DNA from: Ptychodera flava
Taxonomy: Eukaryota > Hemichordata > Enteropneusta > Ptychoderidae
NCBI RefSeq assembly: GCF_041260155.1
Contig: NC_091932.1
Location: 27,582,838-27,646,837 of the forward strand
Length of the DNA stretch: 64,000 nt
Direction of reading: 5' to 3'
Positions 1-26,253 of this stretch are shown piece after piece. The notes under the pieces are model-generated. The model saw only the letters and a list, made by a program, of their open reading frames with translations, was not told where the DNA came from and did not search any database. The stretch's first letter is position 1; the number at the start of each line of letters is the position of its first letter. The position numbers were made by a program, and so were the translations under genes.

Positions 1-385
1 ACGCTTGATTTTTATTGAAATTAAAGCAAATGTTGATTATGCTCGTGATTTTATTTATTACAATTTACAAAAAAAAATGGGGGAAAGGAGGACCACCAGA
101 CCAAGTTGCAGGACCACTGAATTTTTTTGCTACTGGTCCGGGGACCACTGGATTCAAAATGGATTTGCTCACCCCTGTGTATGTATGGGTGTACATTTAA
201 ATTTTATGCACATGTAGGAGAGCATTTGTTTGTACTGGAGTATATAAAATGTAAGGTACTACTACTACATTGTAGGACTGATATGGTTAACCTCTTGAAC
301 TTTGACCTCCCCTCGGTGACCGTGGACACCAGGTGGAGATGTAACCAAAACAGGTTCAAAGGGTACATGACTGAAAAATGTTTGC

Positions 386-393
386 ATTGACAT
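386..393. repeat. Left target-site duplication of hAT-like element
   Basis: ATTGACAT; the matching copy is at 1926-1933. Confidence 0.55.
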
Positions 394-394
394 T

Positions 395-1923
395 CAGGGC
401 TCGACATAAGCGCTAGCCCACTAGCCCGAGGCTAGTAAATTTTCAAGAGGACTAGTAAAAATGTCTTCGGAGGTAGTCCTGCGGACTAGTGCAATTTTCA
501 AGTTCCATAGTTGTCCAGGAAAGTTTATCGCTACAAAACTAATGGGACGCCGGGCCACTCATTTGATAAGAATGAACCAAGCCTAGATCATTTTATAAAA
601 ATAAACTAACTTTTACCCAAACAAATTGGACAGTGAAACGCAAACTTTATTGATCACCAACTTAAAATGAAACAGTTTACCTGCTACGGAGGATCAAATT
701 GTACTGTACACGCCATAGTAACATGGCCCCGGGAAACATGGCTCAATGCTGAGCATCAAACGGAATTGTCTGCACGTCGTGTATTTTGGTTTGCTTGAAG
801 CTCATCACTTCGCCTAAAAACATGAGCAACCCCACCATTTCCTTCAAACACTGTATCCTTGCCTTTCAAAGAAGATTTTTCTCAAGATTTCTTCAGGGGC
901 ATTCCCAAACAACACCTCCGATAGTTCGTAGCCAGCTTGACCCTGCTTTAGAATGCCTCCACATGCTGACCTCCATATATAGTCAAGACCCCCTAGCTTG
1001 ATTGAAACTGATCTTAAAAAGAGCCATCTAGCTTGCCAAAACAGTGCTATGGCAAGTTGCTACTGCTTGTACAGGTGTGAAATTCCTCACAGATAATAAC
1101 TTGGTGCTAGCAACTTATTGTTTTGCCATTTTAGTGGAAAAGTGTAAATTATTGGGGCAATAATAGTGAAGTGAACCTCAAAACAGTAGTGAAAAACAAC
1201 GTATGAAATGGGTGTATCAGACTGTTGTATCCAATCACTTCTGGGAGTCATTGGTTATTTTTGTGCTAATCACATTTTGTTACCAGTAACTGGCAAAAAC
1301 TCATAAAAGACACAAGCACATGAAATGGTAAAATGCAAAATTTTTACTATTAAAAACAAAATTTTTCACAAACCATTATTACAAATGAGAGGTCCTCCCC
1401 ACAAGCTGGTCAATTTTAAAATGTGATATATGTCAAAAATATGATGGCACTCCACAGGAACATTTGTGAATGGCTGTATGAATTTCAGTTCTGGAGAAAC
1501 AAGTCTGTCCCCATTATGAACAAACATGTTCTTTGCAAATTAATGGTGCACTACCTGAGCTATGAAGAATTTTCCAACAAATTCATTCCTACGTCTGATT
1601 TTATTCTTGATGGTAATAGGCTATTTTCATGACCTCTCCTCCTACACAGGACATTTCATTCAGGTTATTTTTGTGGTTTATATATGATTCAAAGTTAACA
1701 TTTTGCAGTAAGCAAATGTGCTAGTCTTGCATGAAAGTTAGTTATTGGGTTTAAAAACCTTTGCGACAAAAAATATGAGAATGGTCATATACACCTCTTT
1801 ACAACATGAGAGCAACATTTGGCTTTGCTTTAGCAGGACTAGTAGATTTCATTTAGGACTACTAAAATGAACTGCTACTAGTCCTTCGGGCTAGTGGGAT
1901 GATTTGACCTGCGTCGAGCCCTG
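395..1923. mobile_element. hAT-like non-autonomous DNA transposon
   Basis: Terminal inverted repeats begin CAGGGCTCGAC and end GTCGAGCCCTG, continuing imperfectly inward through ctagcccactagcccgagg and cttcgggctagtgggat. The 8-bp ATTGACAT is present on both sides (386-393 and 1926-1933), offset 1-2 bases from the termini, consistent with a hAT target duplication. The 1.5-kb interior has no transposase-like frame; it is AT-rich with only chance ORFs. Confidence 0.7.
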
Positions 1924-1925
1924 AC

Positions 1926-1933
1926 ATTGACAT
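1926..1933. repeat. Right target-site duplication of hAT-like element
   Basis: ATTGACAT; the matching copy is at 386-393. Confidence 0.55.
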
Positions 1934-3002
1934 AATGTGTAACAGTCTGCTCATCAGAGCAGATAGATTTTGTGTATATGATTTTTTGACATCAACGAGT
2001 TTCTCTAACTTTTATTTGAATGATTTAGCATGAAACATGTTCAGATGATAGACTGGGATATTTCTGCAGGAAAAAGTAAATCACATATCGATATCCCATA
2101 ATCAAATGTTTGTGGTGTTCGAAAGGCAGATCTTCAGAATTTCTTTCATCCCTGCATATTACAGACTAATTTTTATACTGTTTATTTGAGTAGTGAATGT
2201 TTGTTACCGCAGATAGTTGAGTGGAATTTCACTTTATCTTTACATACTATACATTTTTCCCCGAAAACGATGAATATAAGTATTGAATTGAGATAGAGAT
2301 TGTTTTGATTATGTGGGACCGGATTCATGATAATCTTTCATGCATGCTTACAAGCTTAGATGGTCGCAAAAGTTCAGTAATTGAACTTTGTTCATTAGTG
2401 TCGAGTGAAATTCACAAACCGAATTCAGTCTGGCTGTGTGCAGCATCATGGTCAGCTGATTACCATCAATATTAACAAATCATCTCAAAACAGCCTATCA
2501 GCTCCACAATAGCCTAGGTTTCAGACTCCTTAACTTGCTATTAATAAATAACAATCTGCCAATCAGCTGTAACTGTCCAAGCTGCTGCACATTGGCCTCA
2601 TTCAGTGGGTGAACTTCACTGAGACACTGATCATGACTTTGAGAATTTCTAAAATCTAAAAGCAGCGAACTACTCTCAAATCTCTTTTGAAAGCTTTGAA
2701 CTTTCATTCAGGGGCAGTAGTTTTGATCTAAATGAACAGATTTCATTTGCAGAACCTGTGCGACAATTTGAGAGGGTCCCTTAGCAAATGTAGAGCACAA
2801 ATTGTAAGAATGAACTCTTTGTTGCTGCATAGACCCTAGGGTCTATGGTTGCAGTTTGTTTAGTCAGCAAATATCAGTGAACCTGTGTGTGGATTCAATA
2901 AGTATGCAATTTTGTTGCTTGCTTTGTCTTTTTTTTTCCATCACATAATTTTATATTCTGCATCCTGTGCTTGTCTCTCTCTTTTTCCCCCGGAATCACC
3001 AG
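1934..3002. other. Non-coding DNA left of the first recognised thymosin exon
   Basis: This is probably intron. No first exon, start codon context or thymosin-like frame was recognised. It contains a 20-bp perfect palindrome at 2828-2847 and nothing else supportable. Confidence 0.5.
2828..2847. repeat. Perfect 20-bp palindrome
   Basis: CATAGACCCTAGGGTCTATG is self-complementary over its whole length, without a loop. Its function is unknown. Confidence 0.8.
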
Positions 3003-18018
<15,016 letters not shown>

Positions 18019-19156
18019 ATCATGTCTGCGTGATCACAGTCTGGTATTAAAAGAATTGAAAAACAAGCGTTTTATATTCTGGACATTTACCTCCATGCTA
18101 GTCATGTATTTCAGACAACCGGATAATCGAAATAGCATTTTTTTTTCCTTTTTGATAATGTTCATTTTGTTGTTTACGATACAAAATTTCTGTCTTCTCC
18201 CATAGCGTAATGCATAAAAGAATTAATTTTAAATTTATTATTACACCGCGAGTCGGCACGGCAACTTTTACTTCCATGCAAATTAGTTATCTTTGCACGT
18301 CATATTGAAGTAGTTATAGCCAATTTAGTAGTGTATTTTAAAATAATTTGTTGACTTGGCAAAGAAAAAAAATTGATCTCAGTATTGTTATGTTCAATCA
18401 AAAGGACAATACATGCAACATTTTGTAATATTTGCATTGTTTTTGTTCTACCAAAGAAATATTTGTTCTTTTCCACCCAAAAGTATATGCTCCAGCACAT
18501 GTATGCTTGCCAACACAGGGCATCATGTACAACAGACAATGCTATTTGTTGACAAATGAATTCTACTTCCTACAAAAAAATTCAGGTATCAACAATAATG
18601 CTAGGCATGCATACAGGTTAAATCAACATGTTGAAAACTATGCATTTCGACGTGATCCGTGGTGTAGAACAAGAAGATTGATATTTCACCGATCAGAACA
18701 AAAATGCTTGAAAAAGACATCGAAACTTACAGCAAACGTAGCTTTGACAGTCAAAAGTTTCTGACCCCAGGATAACGAGTGCATCTTCCTGAACTGAGCT
18801 GCCATGACCAATACTGTTTCACCTTCATTGTGTCTTGCCGAAACATGAATCAATGACAGGTGAAAAGGATATTGAATAATGTGTTTCCAGATTAAATGTG
18901 TATAGACCATCAGCATAGCATTGGATATTTGGCTTTTGTGAATAAACGTGATAGACCAAGTGACAAATTATCTTATTTGGATTCTTAGCGGGCTTTGGGG
19001 ATAGTTTGGAGTCACTATGCAAATGAGATTATCAAATCCCATGTGCATTTCTCGCCAAGTGAGTCACAAGTCTTCCTGCCGTCATTTACTTTTCATTTTG
19101 GTACTTAATTCAGTCATCTCTTGACATCCATGCCAAGCTTGGCTTGATATTCTATG

Positions 19157-19437
19157 GGGGGAGTTTCACGAAAGTATTCCATCCCTGACAAGATCAGCCC
19201 CCCTCCCCAGGGGGGAAGGTTACATGAGGGTGTACCATCACTGACAAGATCAAGCCTTACCCCATGGGGAAGGTTGCATTTGGGTGTGTCATTGCTGGCA
19301 AGATGATCCCTCACCCAGAGGGAACAATTTATGAGGGTGTGCCCATCACAAGCAGTGGCGGGGAGTTTCATGAGGGTGTGCCATCACTGACAAAGTCGGC
19401 TCTTTGTCCCAGGGGGAAGTGGCATAGAGTGTGCTAC
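19157..19437. repeat. ~54-bp degenerate tandem repeat, about 5-6 units
   Basis: Units start near 19157, 19211, 19265, 19319, 19359 and 19412. Each has the pattern ggGGGAAGgtt.catgaGGGTGT.cCATCActgacaagatc. Because 54 is a multiple of 3, both strands stay open for about 80-110 codons here, which is not gene evidence. Confidence 0.7.
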
Positions 19438-21812
19438 CTGTTGCCGCTTGCATCTTTATGTTTAGACCCCCATGCAGTGGCCTTTTCCTGTGCATCATGT
19501 GTCCCCCATATAACAATACTCCATCTTGTGTGTGATCCCAAAATTCAGATTGTATCCACTTTTCTCAAACACTGCAAACCAAATCACTGAAACAGAGGCA
19601 GATCTCTCTGTATCCAACCTGCCACTCAAATATCCAATGCTATGATGAGATGTTTCAGAACGGATAAAGAAAATCAAAAAAGTCTTGCCATGGTAAAGAT
19701 GTATAATGCACAGCGATACATTTAATATCGTTTTTAAATTCAACAATGAAGTTGCAGATTCCGAATATTGATATTGTAACCAGTTGATGTACAAGATTAT
19801 GTAGACTTAATGGGATGATGTTATAACAAGAGCTTGACTTTTTGTCCATTTTTAAGTATGTACATACACCCTGTGAAAGTTTTTTTTTTAAGTGACTGGG
19901 TTCTTTCATAACTCTGGTCCCAATGGTAATACTGATGTTGGTGCTCCGAATTGTAATGCACTGGTGTTAGGTGTAATGTAACTCAATGCAGGACATTTTG
20001 CTGCAAAATTTGAACCTCCCCTCCTCCTCCTCCCCCCATTCCATCTTGAAGATGTTCTGGATTCAATCCATTTGCACTTTTGCTGTGGATTATACCATTT
20101 CAGTTGTAGGGGGCGTCAGGGGTTTACAAAACACTCTATCTGCTTGGACGTTTTTTCTGTGTGTGTGTTTTCAGATTTACCTGTGCATGAACTAAATGTA
20201 GTATGGACCGCAGCATATCGTTGGCAGACCAGGCAAGTCTGGTGTCTAGGCCGGAAACTATTTTTGGGGAAACGAAACGTAGAGACCCTCCCAGAAGTAC
20301 TTTTATATGACTATCAATCATGGAACAAGCCCTGTCCATGCAATAAAACTATGCCATAATATGTTGAGTGGAATCACAACATGGTACCAGGTTTATTGAT
20401 GGACCATAAATTCACCAAGGCAGAAAAGTAATTAATGTTCCTGGCAATAAACCCTTTGTTTCATCATTCATATACAACCGGAAGCAAAGGGAAGTGTATG
20501 GTACGGTCATGCTTGTGATCGTCTGTTCTGTGATGAGAACTGATCAGTTGTATCTGAAATATAACAACTTCACAAATTTAAGACTCTTTACATGTAAACT
20601 TTCGAAACTTTTCTTGATATTTTTATGATAACCTGGGCCATGGGCAAATTTTGGGCCACATTTTGAACAGAGCGGAGGCATTCAGGCATACAAACATGGG
20701 CCTTGACCAAATATTTTTCAAAAGTTTCAATAATGTTTTGATGTATCACCGTGTTGAATACCATGGGTAGTGTTTGTAACTGCACTGCACCCAGCATTTT
20801 GTACGCAAACAAACTGGTCAAAGGTCATATCCACCTTGCCTGCCAAGTATTGAATGTAAAGCGACGTTGATGAGAATGTTAATTAGCCAGAATCACTACA
20901 TTCTCGGTGGGATATCTTCAATAATTTTTGGTATCGCAAGTTCATGCACAGTTTACATGTACATTAGATGAACACAGGTACTAAAATGCCTGATCATACT
21001 AGATTTGTTTCATTTTTTCCCCATTCTTAATTATTGAAACGGTAAGCTAAAACACCACTTGTACTTGAAAAAAGAAAATCTGCTGCCAGTTGTTATTGCT
21101 TTTTTTGACATGCTCAGAACAAAGTCGTGTGTCATATCTATGTTGTGATATTTTCAAAGACAGAGACATTGTCCTAGCATAATGACAGATCATGACAAGG
21201 CAATATAGATTGTGTATAATCGTGATAGAATTATGCATACTGTGTGCTTGTAGTACTCGGCTGATCTTCAGTATGTGAATAGCGCCCTCAGTGAGCAATA
21301 GATGTACTCAGCGATTTCTTTCCTATCCAGTAATGTAAGCCTTCCACATTGAATACTGTGAAGATTTTTATCATAAAAGAGACATAAATGCATCATTGTT
21401 GAAAAAAGTTGCTGATTTTTTGGTATTCTGTTTTAGTTCAGAAGATAAATAAATCAATGATTGTCAAAAACAAACCAGAAAAAAGGGAAGCAGTTATGAA
21501 GAGTTGTATATCATGAAATGTGTGTGCAGTGATGAAATTACAGTTCCTGATTTTTCCATGTTTTATTTTCATTTGTGTTCCTCAATACATCTGAAAAAAA
21601 TCAGTAACTTGAGCTGTAAATTGTTCTCTGCCTACAGGTCCTGTTAAACATCAATAATCTATAGTTGATGTGGTCAGGCCACAGAGTTGAACAGTTTACA
21701 ATAGTCGCTATGTAATAGACGGCCAGAGTAATAATTCTTTGTGGTGTGTCCAGGCATATGTTGGTGTTCAGAGGTTTCATAAAAGACACTGTGTATTTTC
21801 AATAAACTGTAC

Positions 21813-21892
21813 TTAACCCTTTGCACCCTGACCCCCTGGTACTCTATGATGTCATCGGACATTTATGTCCGAGCCGGGTTCAAAGGGTTAAA
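21813..21892. mobile_element. 80-bp hairpin MITE (TTAACCCTTTG)
   Basis: It begins TTAACCCTTTGCACCC and ends GGGTTCAAAGGGTTAA, an inverted repeat of about 16 bp. A related but longer foldback is at 30204-30413. Confidence 0.6.
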
Positions 21893-23018
21893 CACCTGTG
21901 TATGCTTGCAAATTGCAGTGTAAATTTTGGAGGTGAAAAAACTTAATTCTTGAATGGACACTCATATTACATGGACGCAATCAAATATAAAACCTGCACG
22001 TGTATAATTTTTGTGTTTTTTACCCTATAAAATTTCGAGTGGGTGTAAAACAAAGAATTTCATTACTCTGGCCTTACGAAGGGTGCATAGTTTTAGTTTT
22101 GAAAAGGTAGAAAATTGCATCGCTTTCCACGTGAAAGGATAACATGGAATTTTGAAAACTCTTAGCTGTCCTCAAATTTTGACACATTGTAGCTTGAGTA
22201 TCAGGAAAATACATTCCCCATTGTGTTTACGAGAAAAGATGAAAATTGCATGACTCTGTGAAAATGGTCGATCGACACTGTTAAAAAAAAAGTCTAGCAC
22301 ATGGCCACCATCACTGACTTCAAATAGTCAATATCAAAGACAATATTGCAACTAGTCGGATTTTTTGAGCATTTGGTGAGACATATCTGGTTTATTCAGT
22401 TGATAAATTGCACACATCTAGCAGTGCATCATAATCCCATGTCATCTGCACATGTATTTTAATTTAGCGTAAAACTACATACACGTCATCCATTCATAAG
22501 ATACAATCCCAGATACCAGGTTTACAGAGACCTGAGGCAGCCATCTTAATCACATGACCAAACTTTATCTACATAATCAATCTAGAGAACCACCTGAGAG
22601 ACAAAAACACATTGTATTTCAACATGACAAGCTGAATTTCTGATTATAAGAAGGCATGTTAAAATTACCCCTGAAAATGTGACCAATGTCAGATGTAGCT
22701 TTGTGTAAAGAGAAAACCCCAATAGTCTTTGAAACACATTTAATATGGTATCCTATATCACCATGCCTTCGAACCATGCTCTTTCAAAGAAATGCCTCCA
22801 TCATGTCAATATGACTAAACTGCTAGTCAGTGTTTTTTCCATATAATTTTCTAATTCCTTTTGCCTCCATTTTGTCCCCAAATGCTTTGTCAATCACTCA
22901 GCAATGTTATCTTCAGGATTTATATGTCCATGTTCTGGATCATTTGATAAAAAAGTAAATTTCTGATGATTTTTTTCTCAAATCACCAAAGCATGCTCAG
23001 TACTAAATTATGAAAAAA

Positions 23019-23052
23019 ACAAGTCATCGTTGATGACACAGTCCCCACTTGT
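23019..23052 (-). repeat. Terminal hairpin of element 1
   Basis: On the - strand the outer arms ACAAGT and ACTTGT enclose ggggactgt and an inner stem GTCAT/ATGAC with loop CAACG. The same hairpin is found at 58814-58847 and 62189-62223. Confidence 0.8.
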
Positions 23053-24209
23053 TAATGGGTGCTTTGATTACAGGTCCTCAGAGAGGATAGAGTCCTCTTC
23101 ATTAGGTCTGTGATAAAAATACTTTTGAATAAATTCGCTTGATACATGTCTGAGTTGTAGTTCAGGAGATGAAAAAATCGTAATAAAATGGCCACATGGT
23201 GGCCATATTGGATCGAATCACAAAACAAATTGATGTGCATAGCTATGACATTGGTCAATGTCCTTGTACCAAGTTTGAATAAAATTGGTTGAGATATGCC
23301 TGAGTTATGGCTCTGTACATGAAAAATCGTAACAAAATGGCCGCACGGTGGCCATATTGGATCGTATCACAAAAAAATTGATGTGTATAGCTATGACATT
23401 GGTCAATGTCCTTGTACCAACTTTGAATAAAATCTGTACAAACATGCCTGAGTTATGGCTCTGTACATAAAAAATCGTAATAAAATGGCCGCCTGGCGGC
23501 CATATTGGATCGTATCACAAAACAAATTGACGTGCATATGTATGACATAGGTCAATGTCCTTGTACCAACTTTGAATAAAATCTGTACAAACATGCCTGA
23601 GTTATGGCTCTGTACATAAAAATCGTAATAAAATGGCCGCCTGGCGGCCATATTGGATCGTATCACAAAACAAATTGACGTGCATATGTATGACATAGGT
23701 CAATGTCCTTGTACCAAGTTTGAATAAAATTGGTTGAGATATGCCTGAGTTATGGCTCTGTACATGAAAAAATCATAACAAAATGGCCGCACGGCGGCCA
23801 TATTGGATCGTATCACAAAACAAATTGATGTGTATAGCTATGACATTGGTCAATGTCCTTGTACCAATTTTGAATGAAATTGGTTGAGATATGCCTGAGT
23901 TATGGCTCTGTACATGAAACAATCGTAACAAAATGGCCGCCTGGCGGCCATATTGGAATGTATCACAAAAAGAATCGATGTGCATATCTATGACATTAGT
24001 CAATGTCCTTGTACCAACTTTGAATAAAATCAGTTGAAACATGCCTGAATTATGGCTCTGTACATGAAAAAATCGTAATAAAATGGCCGCCTGGCAGCCA
24101 TATTGGATCGTATCACAAAACGAATCGACGTGCATCTGTATGACATATGAAGTAATCCTTGTACCAAGTTTGAATGAAATCGCTTCAGGCATCTCTGAGA
24201 TATCTGCGT

Positions 24210-24290
24210 GAACGGACGGACGGACGGACGCACACACGCACGCACGGACGCACGCACGCACGGACGCACGCACGCACACACGCACGGACA
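24210..24290. repeat. GGAC/GCAC microsatellite within element 1
   Basis: Interrupted runs of ggac, gcac and acac lie between the tip hairpin and the core repeats. Confidence 0.9.
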
Positions 24291-24334
24291 TGACCAAACC
24301 TATAAGTCCCCCCGGACGGTGTCCGTGGGGACTA

Positions 24335-25584
24335 AAAAGACATTACTTGAGAGAGGAATCAAAAAAGTGCCACAAAGTTTGTGTTTGGGACAAAATGTAA
24401 AAGTGCATTCTTTGGCAGATTTTTGTCACATTTATTTCATCATTTTATGAAAAATTGAGTTGTTGGTGATTTTTCAGTACTATATTTCAAAGTGATATAA
24501 TACATGGTAATTAACTCATCCACTCCACTATCTATATGGGTTACTGTATTGAGTTGAACAGCTGGGATTGAGAAGGAAGCTAGGACAGACAGGCCGACTG
24601 AACAGCGCCCTCAGTAGACCAGTATGCAATAGTGTGGATGTATCACATTTTCATTCTGCAAATTCATAAAAAACCCAGTAATCACAGAAAAGTATACTGT
24701 TTGTGCAAAATTTGCATGTCATGGGTTTATCTGTAATAAACAGGAAAACTGGTCGGAAAAAAGTTAAGTACGGTTAACAACATTGTGTTTATTCTTTTTG
24801 TTTGAGTTGTTTTGCACATTTTTGATCACAAGTTTTCACCAAGTTTTATTACTAGCTCTAAAATTCAGCATCTTTTATCTTTTTCATTCAAGTACAATGA
24901 ATGTTGGGTTAGGGTTAGGCTTGTATTGATAACGAAAGTAGGTTAACTGGATGCCAGTAAACCAGTGGTAAGTTTAAATTGGTTTCATAAAGAGTAAAAT
25001 TGTACTATTCAGATACATGTACAGTGTTATGAATAAAAAGGTATGCATTGATATCACCTTGTTTTGGTCCCCGAGCATCTTGTAATTACATAGGCCATTG
25101 ACACATACAAAGTCATGTGGGCTTCTTTGTGGGCTCTCTCAGCCCCTTGTTTGCCATGCAGCTCCTATAAATCTCTGCCAAATACCCATGTTCCCCAAAC
25201 AACCTAGCTTTGCTAGCTACACTGGCCTACTACAGTAGCTGGGTATCTTGAGCTTCATTTTGAGGGGACATGTACCAGCTGAAGCAAGGCCAACCATGGG
25301 CAGCAAAAGAGTCCTACTTTATTTTTAGTCTTCATGGAATTTTAAAATAATGTTTCAGTCATAAAACTGGAAAGAAATTATATACTTTTACCTACAAAAC
25401 AATGCCAATGATAGAATGTTTTATTTTTTTCACATTGTAGGATCATTCTTCCACAATTTGTTAAATGGACTTTGAATAGATTGTTGGTTAAAATCAGTAC
25501 ATTAACAGGTAGTCATGTTGCTCCTGTAAGGGATAGCTCCTCTTGACATAGAGGGCGCCATTGTACAACTCGCAAGCAGCAGTT
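24335..25584. other. Intergenic DNA without recognised gene
   Basis: AT-rich sequence with a short gggttagggttagg motif near 24906 and no supportable exon. On the - strand this is downstream of PTER, and it may contain the PTER poly(A) site (AATAAA near 25323). Confidence 0.4.
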
Positions 25585-25830
25585 TCCAGGAGGCACCGTG
25601 GACCAGTGGTTAGGGCAACGGACTCACTATCAGAGGATGGTGGGTTCGAGACCCGGTTCAAGACCCGGTAGGTCCAGAGTAATGGACTCACTGTTGGAGG
25701 ACGGTGAGTTCAAGACTCTAGCACGGTGTTGTGCCCTTGAGCAAGGCACTTTACTCCTCATTGCTCCATTGGGGGTTAGTGGGTTATGCGTACCTCATCC
25801 TGTAATTGGGCTAACGCCTGTTGGATGATG
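25585..25830 (+). mobile_element. tRNA-derived SINE with duplicated tRNA-like head
   Basis: A-box-like gtggaccagtggttagg is followed by B-box gtgggttcgagacccgg. A second similar unit (aatggactcactgttggagg, gtgagttcaagactct) lies about 60 bp on. A conserved SINE-type core with gcccttgagcaaggcactt and attgctcca follows. Such a core is widespread in fish and invertebrate SINEs (V-type is my tentative memory). It lies just downstream of the PTER stop codon. Confidence 0.7.
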
Positions 25831-26118
25831 GACTGACTAAAAGAAAAAAGTTCCCACTTATCCTTGACAGTACTGAGTCACAATGGCTGATGTGCATTGT
25901 ACTCCGAAGGTTATAAGTATCTAATTGGTCGATTGTCACTATTCACAGCAACTTATGGAGTCTATTTGCATTATTCAATTATAATCGTAAGATTAAGCCA
26001 CCCAATTGGAAAACAGCTTCCAAAGTGCTGCACATAAGCCTAGTCACAACCCTGAATTTTCATCAGCTTCATCGATCCTACCAATCTGTACTGTCGCATT
26101 GTTGGTAGCCAAGTTGTC

Positions 26119-26253
26119 TTACTTGAAAGTCAACCACCGTCTTGGATTGTCTATCAGAATCTTGTCAATAGTCTCCTGGGAAATTCCTCGTTTCAACATC
26201 TTTGGAACGACATTGAGCAGAATGTGAGAGTATCCATGACCACCAAACTTCAT
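26119..26253 (-). CDS. PTER: PTER exon 7 (C-terminus, stop)
   Basis: The acceptor is ccatggatacAG. It encodes [20 protein letters not shown] and ends [10 protein letters not shown] before TAA at 26121-26119. The 3' UTR extends leftward. An AATAAA on the - strand near 25323 is one possible poly(A) signal, in which case the SINE at 25585-25830 would lie in the 3' UTR. Confidence 0.94.
   Translation of the reverse strand: MKFGGHGYSHILLNVVPKMLKRGISQETIDKILIDNPRRWLTFK

Larger units (their letters stand above)
18019..23017. other. Intergenic region between thymosin and the tandem-repeat element
   Basis: Just after the stop is presumably the thymosin 3' UTR. The rest holds the 54-bp tandem array (19157-19437) and the small hairpin at 21813-21892. 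No exon with recognisable homology was found. Confidence 0.5.
23018..24334 (-). mobile_element. Tandem-repeat mobile element 1 (core ~153 bp)
   Basis: Read on the - strand, the tip is TAGTCCCC with a GC-rich hairpin (24305-24334). A GCACG/GGAC microsatellite follows (24210-24290), then about seven core repeats of around 153 bp, each with a ggccgcc..ggcggccat palindrome and ccatattggatcgtatcac. The element ends in a hairpin ACAAGTGGGGACT..GTCAT-loop-ATGACTTGT (23018-23052). No protein is encoded; the 174-codon frame here exists because 153 is 51 codons. The architecture resembles CvA/pearl/HINE-type Helitron-related elements described in bivalves (inference). Confidence 0.75.

Noticed and set aside
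1..3002. First exon of the thymosin gene
   Set aside because: No ATG exon with thymosin-like sequence and a phase-1 donor was recognised. A very short start exon cannot be excluded.
23090..24190. CRISPR-like regular repeats
   Set aside because: Units are about 153 bp and contiguous, without spacers, in an animal genome. They are tandem repeats of a mobile element.
23773..24297. 174-codon open frame on the - strand
   Set aside because: It exists because the core repeat of element 1 is about 153 bp (51 codons) and the microsatellite is stop-free. The translated repeats show no domain.
24904..24917. Telomere-like gggttagggttagg
   Set aside because: Fewer than three units; no array.
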